Source of the DNA: Mucilaginibacter terrae
GTDB lineage: Bacteria > Bacteroidota > Bacteroidia > Sphingobacteriales > Sphingobacteriaceae
Assembly (NCBI RefSeq): GCF_031951985.1
Contig: NZ_JAVLVU010000001.1
Span: forward strand, 310,001 to 374,000
Direction: 5' to 3'
DNA: 64,000 nucleotides
Shown here piece after piece: positions 35,175 to 42,778 of this stretch. The notes under the pieces were generated by a model, which did not search any database, had not been told where the DNA came from, and saw only the letters and a program-made list of their open reading frames with translations. How positions within the stretch are numbered: the first letter of the stretch is position 1; every line of letters begins with the position of its first letter. The translations under genes were made by a program, and so were the position numbers.

Positions 35175-36157
35175 GCGCAATAAATTATTATAGTATATAC
35201 AAGCCCTTAATCGAGGAGTTTGTTGCGCTAAAAAGGCATCTGGGCTACAAATACATGACTATTGAATATGCTTTTATGCAATTTGACCAATTGGTTTATG
35301 AACGGGAGGAAACAGCTATCGGTATCAATAGGGAACTATGTGATGAGTGGTGCATCAGACGGCCAAACGAATCGGACAAAACATGGTACAACCGCATTCA
35401 GGCCATGCGCCAGTTCGGTACTTATCTGAACAAGCTTAATTACCCATCTTATTTACCTGTGCTTCCGAAAATCAAGCCATCAACCCATACACCTTATATC
35501 TACACCAAAGAGGAAATGGCCGCCATATTTGAGGTAACAGACCAATTGAGTACCCATAGCACCTGTTATAACTCCATGGTCTTGGTGCTTCCTGCATTGT
35601 TCAGAGTATTATATGGTACTGGGCTGCGCATAGGCGAAGCTTTGTCCCTATCCTGCGGGGATGTATATCTTAAAGAACAGTACTTCATACTTCGGGACAC
35701 AAAGAACGGAACGGACAGGATGGTTCCTATCTCCGATACGGTAACCCAGGTGGTTAGGCAATATATGGATTGCAGAGAGAACTTTCCAGTGGTACGAAAA
35801 ACAGACCTGCTTTTCATACAGCCCAATGGAGACTGCTGCGATAATGGCCGTGCCTATACTTGGTTCAAAAAAGTGTTGTATAAAGCTGGTATCCCACACC
35901 GTGGTAGACGTCAAGGTCCACATGTGCATGACTTGAGGCATACCTTTAGTGTGCATTCGCTGGCAAAAATGGCAGAGGATGGTATAGATCTGTATTATTC
36001 ACTACCAGTGCTTTCAACCTATCTTGGTCATAAATCCATCGCCAGCACGGACGGATATGTGCGACTTACCGCCGACATGTACCCATCCATCGTAACCAAG
36101 GTTAATAATGTTTGTCCTTTCTTATTCCCCGAGATCCATGATGAAGCAAGCCATTAA
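35171..36157 (+). CDS. Tyrosine recombinase, second of trio
   Basis: A 328-residue integrase-type recombinase. The catalytic set is present: Arg in YGTGLRIGEALSL, Lys around RDTKNGTDRMVP, VHDLRHTFSVHSLA, His in YLGHKSIAS and the Tyr in DGYVRL. The N-terminal core-binding domain (about residues 10-110) includes FVALKRHLGYKYM. Its start overlaps the end of the first recombinase by four bases, and its end overlaps the start of the third by about 17 bases. The sequence differs clearly from the other two, as is usual for the three distinct subfamilies of a trio. Confidence 0.93.
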   Translation: MSAINYYSIYKPLIEEFVALKRHLGYKYMTIEYAFMQFDQLVYEREETAIGINRELCDEWCIRRPNESDKTWYNRIQAMRQFGTYLNKLNYPSYLPVLPKIKPSTHTPYIYTKEEMAAIFEVTDQLSTHSTCYNSMVLVLPALFRVLYGTGLRIGEALSLSCGDVYLKEQYFILRDTKNGTDRMVPISDTVTQVVRQYMDCRENFPVVRKTDLLFIQPNGDCCDNGRAYTWFKKVLYKAGIPHRGRRQGPHVHDLRHTFSVHSLAKMAEDGIDLYYSLPVLSTYLGHKSIASTDGYVRLTADMYPSIVTKVNNVCPFLFPEIHDEASH

Positions 36158-37157
36158 AACAGTAGACTTTCCCAAGAGTCTTGCGGACTTCCTGACCAAA
36201 TATCTCCCTGCCGAAAGAGGGATGAGCAACAACACGATAGCATCATACAGGATGACATTCATCCTGCTTATCACTTTTATGGAAGAATATAAAGGTATAA
36301 AGCCTCAAAAGTTGGTGTTCAGTGATTTGACCAAAGCTTGTATTGTCGACTTCCTTAACCATCTGGAGCAGGTACGAAAATGCAGCGTCTCCACCCGCAA
36401 CGTCAGGCTGGCAGCGTTGCATACCTTTTTCAAGTTTGTGCAATATGAGTGGCCAGAGCAATTGGAGGAATGCCGTAGCATACTTTCTATAAAAGTAAAA
36501 AAAGCCCAGCGTAGCACCATCAACTATCTTAGCGTTGATGGCATTCGGCTTTTACTGAACCAGCCCGACCTTGCTACAAGGCAGGGAATACGGGATCTGG
36601 CCTTACTTGCACTTATGTACGATACGGGCGCACGGGTACAGGAAATCATAGACCTGACCCCTGAAAACATCAGGTTAAACAAGCCCTGTACCATCAAGCT
36701 CATAGGGAAAGGTAACAAAGCCCGTATTGTTCCGCTCATGGATGCAGAGGTAGGCCACCTAAAAAACTACATGGCAAAAAATCGATTACTCGAAGCCCAT
36801 GCAGGGACTTATCCATTGTTCTACAATACCCGAAGGGAAAAACTGACACGGGCGGGCGTTACCCATATCTTGCATAAATATGCAACAATAGCTCGAAATA
36901 GCAATAAGTTGCTGATACCCGAAAAGATCAGTTGCCATTCGCTTCGCCATTCAAAAGCAATGCACCTTTTACAAGCTGGTGTCAACCTTGTCTACATACG
37001 TGATATTCTTGGGCATACATCGGTTACAACAACCGAAGTGTATGCGAGAGTCGATTCCAAACAGAAACGGGAAGCAATAGAAAGCGCATATGTTAACGTT
37101 GTTGAGAAAGAAGTTCCCATATGGGTAGACAATGAAAGCCTGTTAAAGAACTTTTAG
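36141..37157 (+). CDS. Tyrosine recombinase, third of trio
   Basis: Integrase-type recombinase of about 338 residues from the Met at 36141 (36138 is also possible; the longer frame from 36108 is not credible). SAM-like N-terminal domain with GMSNNTIASYRMTF. Catalytic residues: Arg in DTGARVQEIIDL, Lys in LIGKGNKARIVPL, CHSLRHSKAMHLL, His in ILGHTSVTT and Tyr in EVYARVDS. It closes the recombinase operon; a new promoter begins right after its stop to drive the cargo. Confidence 0.93.
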   Translation: MKQAIKTVDFPKSLADFLTKYLPAERGMSNNTIASYRMTFILLITFMEEYKGIKPQKLVFSDLTKACIVDFLNHLEQVRKCSVSTRNVRLAALHTFFKFVQYEWPEQLEECRSILSIKVKKAQRSTINYLSVDGIRLLLNQPDLATRQGIRDLALLALMYDTGARVQEIIDLTPENIRLNKPCTIKLIGKGNKARIVPLMDAEVGHLKNYMAKNRLLEAHAGTYPLFYNTRREKLTRAGVTHILHKYATIARNSNKLLIPEKISCHSLRHSKAMHLLQAGVNLVYIRDILGHTSVTTTEVYARVDSKQKREAIESAYVNVVEKEVPIWVDNESLLKNF

Positions 37158-37160
37158 GCT

Positions 37161-37191
37161 TTTGAAGTCAAATAAATTATTTGTACATTTG
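37161..37191 (+). promoter_or_regulatory. Bacteroidota-type promoter of the cargo genes
   Basis: TTTG (37161-37164), 19 bases, TACATTTG (37184-37191): an exact fit to TTTG-N19-TAnnTTTG. It lies directly after the third recombinase gene and just upstream of a palindrome suited to TetR binding. Confidence 0.75.
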
Positions 37192-37193
37192 GA

Positions 37194-37211
37194 TGACTGA
37201 CCAAACAGTCA
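37194..37211. promoter_or_regulatory. Probable TetR operator
   Basis: Palindrome TGACTG-ACCAAA-CAGTCA placed just downstream of the -7 box, over the expected transcription start. TetR proteins bind such sites, and a tetR gene is 500 bases downstream in the same transcript, so auto-repression of the cargo operon is likely. Confidence 0.65.
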
Positions 37212-37225
37212 CTAATTTTTTAAAT

Positions 37226-37633
37226 ATGGAAACAAGAGAAATTGCAAAACAGTATTTCGACGCAATGGTAGTGGGAAAATTTGACGAAATGAACAAATTA
37301 AAAACGGCAGATTGTGTTTATTGGTTGAGTGGTGAGGGATCTTGGCCGTTTGGCGGGTACCAATCATCAGAAAATCAGGCAAAACTATGGGAAACAGTGG
37401 CGGAACGGTTTCCGGAAGGGATGAAAATGACGCTGCAATCTATTACGGCGGATCAAGAACGGGCAGCACTTTATGTTCATATTCGTGGAACGCGAAAGGA
37501 CGGTCGTATTTACGAAAACAATGTGATATTGCTTCTAACATTCAAGGATAGCTTGATTAGTGGGCTTTACGAATATCTGGATACCATTATGGTTAATGAA
37601 TTATTTTGTGGTAAAATGCATGGGGTAAAGTGA
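37226..37633 (+). CDS. NTF2/SnoaL-like protein
   Basis: A small cone-shaped alpha+beta-barrel protein of the NTF2/SnoaL type, about 135 residues from METREIAKQYFDAMVVGKFD. Typical elements: the N-terminal helix with YFDAMVVGKFDEM, the WLSGEGSWPFGGY turn and the closing strand ISGLYEYLDTIMVNELF. Such proteins bind or convert small molecules (isomerases, hydrolases) or act as scavengers. It follows a promoter and TetR-type operator, and shares the transcript with tetR and an NAD-binding oxidoreductase, so the three may deal with a toxic small compound. The substrate is unknown. Confidence 0.78.
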   Translation: METREIAKQYFDAMVVGKFDEMNKLKTADCVYWLSGEGSWPFGGYQSSENQAKLWETVAERFPEGMKMTLQSITADQERAALYVHIRGTRKDGRIYENNVILLLTFKDSLISGLYEYLDTIMVNELFCGKMHGVK

Positions 37634-37654
37634 TGGCAATAATTTAGAAATGCG

Positions 37655-37684
37655 ATCGAAGTATAGGTTTTTTTATGCTTCGAT
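37655..37684. terminator. Hairpin between the NTF2-like gene and tetR
   Basis: Eleven-base-pair stem ATCGAAGTATA / TATGCTTCGAT (one G-T pair) around a T-rich loop. It may be a weak terminator or an operator. There is no long T-run after it. Confidence 0.5.
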
Positions 37685-37708
37685 TGTGTTTCCAAAAAAA
37701 TATAACAG

Positions 37709-38272
37709 ATGGATAAAAAGGAAATACTGCTTCAAACTGCCCTGAAATTATTCGTATCTCAAGGATTTAATGATACACCGACAAGTAAAATTGCAAAAGA
37801 AGCTGGCATAGCAACGGGAACTTTGTTTTATTTTTTCCCCACCAAGGATGACCTGATTGTCTCACTCTATTTAAGGTTAAAGGAGTTGGCTGCAGAAAAT
37901 ATAAATCCTGTCCTAGCAGAAGTAAAATCAACAAAGGAGATTATCAAAACCTATTATGAGGAGTCTCTTAAATGGTCACTCCGTAATCCAAACGAGTTCT
38001 TGTTTTTGGCTCAATTCTCCAATTCACCTTATCTTAAAAAGATTGGTAATAATGAGATTTCCACTCAAATAGCACCCGTATTACAGATTTTTAGTTCGGC
38101 TATCGAGGAGAAGCAGATTATCGATACTGATGTAAATTTACTCTACGCTTTGATCAGTAATCAGGTATTTGGTGTAAATCAATATCTTTTATCGAAAAAG
38201 TTCACCAAGAAAGCTCAACACAAGATAATCGACGATACATTCTCTATGTTTTGGAAAATGATTGAATGCTGA
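37709..38272 (+). CDS. TetR/AcrR-family transcriptional regulator
   Basis: A 187-residue repressor. The N-terminal HTH is clear: ALKLFVSQGFNDTPTSKIAK, EAGIATGTLFYFFPTKDDLI (about residues 8-50). The helical C-terminal part (60-187) is the ligand-binding and dimerisation domain. It most likely binds the TGACTG/CAGTCA palindrome at 37194-37211 and controls the NTF2-like gene, itself and the oxidoreductase. The next gene starts within a few bases of its stop, so the two are co-translated. Confidence 0.93.
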   Translation: MDKKEILLQTALKLFVSQGFNDTPTSKIAKEAGIATGTLFYFFPTKDDLIVSLYLRLKELAAENINPVLAEVKSTKEIIKTYYEESLKWSLRNPNEFLFLAQFSNSPYLKKIGNNEISTQIAPVLQIFSSAIEEKQIIDTDVNLLYALISNQVFGVNQYLLSKKFTKKAQHKIIDDTFSMFWKMIEC

Positions 38273-38277
38273 TGAGC

Positions 38278-38964
38278 ATGAAAAATAAGAGAATGAAGAT
38301 AATAATTACAGGAGCAACAGGAATGATCGGGGAAGGCGTTCTATTGACCACTCTCTGTCATCCCGATATTACAGAGGTATTAATGGTAAATAGAAGAACA
38401 TCTCCATTACGGCACCCCAAACTTTCGGAACTGATTGTAAAAGATTTTACAGATTTAGACGCTCATAGCGGCCAGTTGACCGGCTACGATGGCTGTTTCT
38501 ATTGTGCTGGGATAAGTTCCTTTGGTATGAACGAGGAGAAATACAACCACATCACTTATTATACCACAATGATGTTTGCAAAGGCCCTTGCCTATTTGAA
38601 TCCTGATATGGTTTTCTTTTACTTATCGGGCGTTTACGCCGATAGTTCTGAAAATGGAAAAATAATGTGGGCAAGGATAAAAGGAAAAACAGAGAACGCA
38701 TTAAACACACTCCGTTTTAGGGCTGTCTACAGTTTCCGACCAGGTTTTATTATTCCATTAAAAGCACAGGACAATGTGAGGTTGATTTATAAAGGGCTTA
38801 ATCTTATCTATCCTTTCATTTTTCCAAATCAAACCTTGACATATGATGACATTGTAACTGCACTAAATCGGATACTGGCACTCGGGTACAAGGAAAAAAT
38901 TTTAGAAATAAAAGATTTAAAATTAATTGCCAAACAACATGGTAGCACTAAACAGAAACTATAA
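38278..38964 (+). CDS. NAD(P)-binding epimerase/dehydratase-like oxidoreductase
   Basis: Rossmann-fold protein of the atypical SDR/NAD-dependent epimerase group. The nucleotide loop is KIIITGATGMIGEGVL and further conserved parts are VNRRTSPLRHPKL, YDGCFYCAGISS and FYLSGVYADSSENGKIMWAR. The SDR Tyr-x-x-x-Lys is not in the standard form, which is common in the atypical group. Several Met codons compete for the start (38266, 38272, 38278, 38293); all lie just before the ITGATG loop. It is the last cargo gene. It probably reduces or rearranges the compound sensed by the TetR protein (inference). Confidence 0.82.
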   Translation: MKNKRMKIIITGATGMIGEGVLLTTLCHPDITEVLMVNRRTSPLRHPKLSELIVKDFTDLDAHSGQLTGYDGCFYCAGISSFGMNEEKYNHITYYTTMMFAKALAYLNPDMVFFYLSGVYADSSENGKIMWARIKGKTENALNTLRFRAVYSFRPGFIIPLKAQDNVRLIYKGLNLIYPFIFPNQTLTYDDIVTALNRILALGYKEKILEIKDLKLIAKQHGSTKQKL

Positions 38965-39207
38965 AAGGTTCTTTTAAGAAAAATCTGCTGATTACCTTTT
39001 CTTTCGGGCTATAAATGGTATAGCACAAGTGGATGTTACGTCACTGATGGCGCAGTACAACGACATAAACAGATTACCAGCCGGCAGAAATTAAGCAGTC
39101 ATACTACCTTTACACATGGTTGATACAGTATGTCGATTCAGTAATTCGATACCACTATTTCCTAAGGGTACTACAACGCCTACATTTTCTATAAGCACAA
39201 ATAATGT
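38965..39207. other. Non-coding DNA before the right end of the RIT element
   Basis: About 240 bases between the oxidoreductase gene and the structured right end. No gene or RNA was recognised. TAATGTAAAG at 39202-39211 mirrors CTTTACATTA at 33857-33866 near the left end and is probably a subterminal recombinase site. Confidence 0.45.
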
Positions 39208-39260
39208 AAAGTTGGATTGCACTATTATGCCCTAATCGGCATAATAGTGCAATCCACTTT
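39208..39260. repeat. Long hairpin at the right end of the RIT element
   Basis: Arms of 24 and 23 bases (starting AAAGTTGGATTGCACTATTA and GGCATAATAGTGCAATCCAC) around a 6-base loop, with one unpaired T. It lies just inside the right terminal repeat. Such palindromes at one end are known from RIT elements and may help recombinase assembly or end transcription. Confidence 0.75.
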
Positions 39261-39285
39261 GCATAATCTTTTACTTTCCATAACC
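39256..39285 (-). repeat. Right terminal inverted repeat of the RIT element
   Basis: Reverse complement of the left 30-bp end with two mismatches. It holds CTTTGCATAA (39257-39266) and CTTTCCATAA (39274-39283), again 17 bases apart. Confidence 0.85.
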
Positions 39286-39286
39286 A

Positions 39287-39312
39287 TTGTTATGTAAAGC
39301 TTTACATAACAA
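39287..39312. repeat. Perfect 26-bp palindrome at the right junction
   Basis: TTGTTATGTAAAG followed directly by CTTTACATAACAA. It carries two more TTATGTAAAG sites in opposite direction, lies between the right terminal repeat and the AAGGG junction, and has no counterpart on the left. It probably marks the crossover side of the element. Confidence 0.8.
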
Positions 39313-39976
39313 GGGGGAACGTATTTTCATTACCGCCAAACTGCCCGGCTATATCCGCGTGGGCAAGGACGATTTTATTGAAAAATATCTGTTGCTCACG
39401 ACTTCCCATGATGGTTTGGGCAGCATCACCGCCGCCTTTACGCCGATTCGCGTTGTTTGTAACAATACCCTCAATGCCGCTTTGCGCAACCTGTCAGGTG
39501 CCATCAAGATACGCCATACGGTTTCCGCCAGCGACCGCCTTAAACAGGCGCACACCCTGATGGGCATTACGTCATGTTTAGGGAATGAACTGGAGCAGGT
39601 GTTCAACCAGTGGGCGAAAGTCCGTATCACCGACAGCGAGGTCAAAAAGCTGATACAGGTAGCCATGGCACCGAACAAGGAAACGCTCCAAAACCTCACC
39701 ACAGGGAAGACCGACGAACTATCCAGCTATTATCTCAACACCGTAGACAAGGTGTACGAGTACGCCATGAGCAGCCCCACGCAGCAAATGGACACCACTG
39801 CAGGAACCGTTTTCGGTGCCTACAATGCCATCACGGGCTACTTCCAAAACGTCCGCAACTATAAGGACGGTGATGCGAGGTTCAAGTCTATCACCGAAGG
39901 CACAGCGAAACAACGCGCGCAGAAAGCCTTTGACCTGTGCCTCGATTTCTCCAAACATTTAGGGATAACCTGCTGA
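39311..39976 (+). pseudogene. DUF932 protein, C-terminal part (interrupted by transposon)
   Basis: Continuation of the DUF932 gene after the RIT element: KGERIFITAKLPGYIRVGKD through FDLCLDFSKHLGITC. The frame also opens upstream through the palindrome (an ATG at ~39291), so a shortened protein could still be made. The conserved DUF932 core is here (FTPIRVVCNNTLNAALRN). The gene lies 89 bases before PRTRC E. With the N-terminal part at 33378 it forms a complete, otherwise intact gene. Confidence 0.9.
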
Positions 39977-40065
39977 TGTTCAATTGAAGCAATGGCGGCA
40001 TGCAGGCCAAGCCCTCAAACCTGCACCACGGATAATTCAATTTATAACCGCAAAACAGCCCACCA

Positions 40066-40647
40066 ATGACTACCGATTTTTTTAAGCACCTCACTCAGAT
40101 AGCAGCCCCCGGCATTTGGAAATTCACCATGCAATCCGACGATAACATCCTTTTTACCGTTTCCGCGCTGTTCAGCACCGCCCACGGCGGGGACGCCGCC
40201 GCGCAACTCATCCCGCCCATGCTGCTGAAGGGTACTGCCGAGGAACTGGACGCAGGCTTTTTTAAGGCCATTACTGCACCCGTGCAGCAGACCTCAGCCC
40301 TGTTTGCCAACATGGAGCAGTATCAGAAACAGCAGGAGGCCGCACAGGCCGCCTCCAAAGAGGAAAGGGACAAGAAGCAGAAAGCCAAAGCAGAGGCGAA
40401 TGCCCAAAAGAACTCATCCAGCAAAAGCACGGACATCGAACTCCCTGATAAGGCCGAAAAGAAAAAGGCCTATGATACCGCTATGAAAACCATCGGCGAA
40501 CTCATCAGCGCCATGAAATACGAGGAAGCCTTAGCCATCCTGCCTGCTGTCAGCGATTATCCTGAAAAGGAAACCGAACTCAAAAACAAGCAGGCCGACC
40601 TGCTGCGCATGAAAGAACTGAAAGCACAACATTCCTTAAATCTTTAA
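40066..40647 (+). CDS. PRTRC system protein E
   Basis: A 193-residue protein of the PRTRC cluster, a conserved set of genes on plasmids and integrative elements whose role is still unclear. The N-terminal domain (DFFKHLTQIAAPGIWKFTMQ, ILFTVSALF) has the usual PRTRC-E form. The middle is a charged linker rich in Lys, Glu, Gln and Ala (about residues 85-140), and the C-terminal ~50 residues form a helical TPR-like piece (AYDTAMKTIGELISAMKYEE). It is the first gene of the run E-C-F-like-B-ThiF, with short gaps and overlaps showing an operon. Confidence 0.85.
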   Translation: MTTDFFKHLTQIAAPGIWKFTMQSDDNILFTVSALFSTAHGGDAAAQLIPPMLLKGTAEELDAGFFKAITAPVQQTSALFANMEQYQKQQEAAQAASKEERDKKQKAKAEANAQKNSSSKSTDIELPDKAEKKKAYDTAMKTIGELISAMKYEEALAILPAVSDYPEKETELKNKQADLLRMKELKAQHSLNL

Positions 40648-40657
40648 AAATAACGTT

Positions 40658-40876
40658 ATGCAACTGACCAAGCTATTACCCCGCGTATTCCTGCACACCG
40701 AGAAGGGGCATGAGATACCCCTTGCCGACCCGAACCCCGACTGGAGCGTCGAAACCGTCCTGAATTTTTATTCCGGTACCTATCCCATACTGGCCACAGC
40801 CAAAGTAGGGGAGATGGTCATCCGCAACGACCAGCTCACCTATGCTTTTGTCTCCACCATCGGCACCAAAGGATAA
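40658..40876 (+). CDS. PRTRC system protein C
   Basis: A 72-residue protein, the typical size of PRTRC C. It reads MQLTKLLPRVFLHTEKGHEI, then LADPNPDWSVETVLNFYSGT and YPILATAKVG. It is similar in form to small ubiquitin-like or MoaD-like partners, which makes sense beside a ThiF-type E1 enzyme in the same operon; that role is inference. It starts 10 bases after PRTRC E and ends 4 bases before the next start. Confidence 0.85.
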   Translation: MQLTKLLPRVFLHTEKGHEIPLADPNPDWSVETVLNFYSGTYPILATAKVGEMVIRNDQLTYAFVSTIGTKG

Positions 40877-40880
40877 ACCC

Positions 40881-42058
40881 ATGAAAAAACGAACCAATCC
40901 CCAACAAATCATCAAACCCCACCACTGGCAATGGAAACTTCACTATCAACTCGCAAAATTCGCAAACGAACTCGACCGACTGCCCGATGCAGCGCAGGCC
41001 ATCCGCGCACGGCCGCGCTCAGTCCCGGCAGACCTCCTGCCGATGGTTTTTTAAGACAGCGTTTTGCACCCATGTACATGGAAGCCCAAAAGCTGATGCC
41101 CGACAACGGCGTATCGGCATCGTTCTTCGACTCCCTCGGCATGCTCGTGGAAAAGTACGGTTTGCATTTGCCCATGCTAGCTGGCAAGCCCTATCCCTAT
41201 AATATCCTGCTGGCCTACGAAAACGCAGAGAAGCAACTGGCAGCGATGAACCCCGACCTCGAACTGTTCATCGTGGAGGAGAACGGATGCGTGTTAATGG
41301 CGGTTAAGGAGACCGCATATCTCCAAACCGACCTGTGCTATATCCCCGTCATGCCCCTGTGCCGGATGATACGGAAGAACAACAGGAGGCAGTCCTGCGA
41401 ACTACTGCTATCCGTATTCAGCTACCTGTACCACGTGGTGGGTATTCCTTATTACCGCGAGGAAGGCTCTTTCATGGCCTGCCATTACGAAATGATTAAG
41501 GATTGGCTCGAGGACGAAATTGGCGACATGGAGGAGAACGATGCCTGCTTTAGCCAAAGCGACCTCCATGCGCAGGAACACTATGGCGATAGCCTGTTTC
41601 GCAAAATGAACCATCCCGTCCACCTGAAGTGGTTCGAAAAACGCTTGGAGCAGGCGAACCCCACCGATACATGGGACAGAAAATGTCTTGAAATCTCACG
41701 CGAGGCTTATACGCTTTGGCAGGCCTTTCCCCACAGCACCCTGTACAGCCATGTGCCACATTGGAAAACGTTTGCTGAAACACAAATGGAGGGTTACCCG
41801 TGTGGCGAGGATGACGACGATAACCTCATTCGCCTGAACGAATACATCCATTTTGTAGCCGACCTCAATGGATATGCATGGAGAAGCATCTCCTCTAATA
41901 TCAATGTTGAGTTCAACGAGCGTCCTTACTGGCAATACCCGACCCTGATGCGGGTATTTAATGAAATTGAATACCGAAATCAAGACACACTGGCGTATGA
42001 ACACCGCTTGTTCCTGATGCTCAATGACCTGTGTGTCTTATTAACCACCATCCCATGA
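40881..42058 (+). pseudogene. PRTRC F-like protein, frameshifted at a T6 run
   Basis: The natural start is ATG 40881 (MKKRTNPQQIIKPHHWQWKL), five bases after PRTRC C. That frame ends at a TAA in LLPMVF (41052-41054). The rest of the protein (LRQRFAPMYMEAQKLMPD onward) is in the frame that ends at 42058. The switch falls exactly at the T-run 41047-41052; one extra T would join both parts. The whole is ~392 residues with a PRTRC-F-like position, and the downstream ATGA overlap with PRTRC B is kept. A homopolymer consensus error, true inactivation or slippage-based translation are all possible. No catalytic motif was seen. Confidence 0.75.
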
Positions 42059-42774
42059 AAGACCTCACCCAATCCTTTGGAACCCTTTATCACCCGCAGA
42101 AAGCCCTCGTGCTGTTCGAAGCAGGTATCGGCCATAACCGCCAATATTATATCGAAGCGTATGACATGAACGAGCAGGGGCAAGCCTGTAATGCGCACCC
42201 GCTTTCCGTTACGGAGGCCAACGCCTTGGTCAAAGCCTTGCAAACGGCAGAAAAGGAAAAGAGCGGCTTGCTTGCCCTTTCCGGGCTGATGCCCTCAAAC
42301 GTGCTGTACCTGAAGACCGACCGTAACCCCTTCGCTGTTTGGTATACACCCGCCCGCACCATGAGGCTGTTTTTCAAGGAAGACCTCGGCATTCCCTCAG
42401 GGGAATGCGCCATGCCTGCGCTCATCTGGAAAGCAGGAAAAAAGGAAATGGCCATTTACGCCTGCGCCGATGCTACGGAACTAACACCCGATACGCCGCT
42501 ACTTCATGCACCCTTCTTTAATGTTTACAGTGATGGCAGGGTGTGCATGGGCAATACACAGGTCGATATTTCCAAAGACTGCCCCCTCGAAAAATTCATG
42601 GAAATATGGCAGGATGCATTTTACAACAGCTACTTCAGCCACCTGCTGAAAGGCCACCTGCCCGTTAACGGCAATATCGTCCAGCTTTGGAAAAGTCTGT
42701 CAGGCACCGGCAGGCCGTTTCCGAACGAAGTGCTGATTCCGCACAAAGCCGCCCTTAAACACCTTTTTAAATAG
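42055..42774 (+). CDS. PRTRC system protein B
   Basis: A 239-residue PRTRC B protein starting MKDLTQSFGTLYHPQKALVL. The start codon overlaps the stop of the preceding gene (ATGA), so it is preferred to an upstream in-frame ATG at 42031. Family features: VWYTPARTMRLFF, the Pro-rich MPALIWKAGKKEM, and the C-terminal FYNSYFSHL. Its biochemical role is not known. In all PRTRC loci it stands directly before the ThiF gene, as here (4-base gap). Confidence 0.87.
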   Translation: MKDLTQSFGTLYHPQKALVLFEAGIGHNRQYYIEAYDMNEQGQACNAHPLSVTEANALVKALQTAEKEKSGLLALSGLMPSNVLYLKTDRNPFAVWYTPARTMRLFFKEDLGIPSGECAMPALIWKAGKKEMAIYACADATELTPDTPLLHAPFFNVYSDGRVCMGNTQVDISKDCPLEKFMEIWQDAFYNSYFSHLLKGHLPVNGNIVQLWKSLSGTGRPFPNEVLIPHKAALKHLFK

Positions 42775-42778
42775 TCTT

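Larger units (their letters stand above)
33771..39315 (+). mobile_element. Recombinase-in-trio (RIT/Tn554-like) element inserted in DUF932
   Basis: About 5.5 kb between two AAGGG copies (33771-33775, 39311-39315). It holds three tandem, overlapping tyrosine recombinase genes (33909-37157), then NTF2-like, tetR and NAD-binding oxidoreductase cargo. Terminal inverted repeats of 30 bp (28 matching) lie at 33774-33803 and 39256-39285. The 10-base motif TTATGNAAAG recurs at both ends, and the right end has an extra 26-bp palindrome. Removing the DNA between the AAGGG copies restores the DUF932 frame. Three recombinases in a row is the hallmark of RIT and Tn554 elements. Confidence 0.9.

Noticed and set aside
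36243..36739. Minus-strand frames inside the third recombinase
   Set aside because: Shadow frames of a clearly coding plus-strand gene.
33903..37157. Phage integrase cluster
   Set aside because: Three overlapping tyrosine recombinases with terminal inverted repeats and no phage genes fit a RIT/Tn554-like element better.
40931..41090. Arg/Pro-rich N-terminus of the frame at 40931
   Set aside because: It is the wrong-frame reading upstream of the T6 shift; the natural N-terminus starts at 40881 in another frame.
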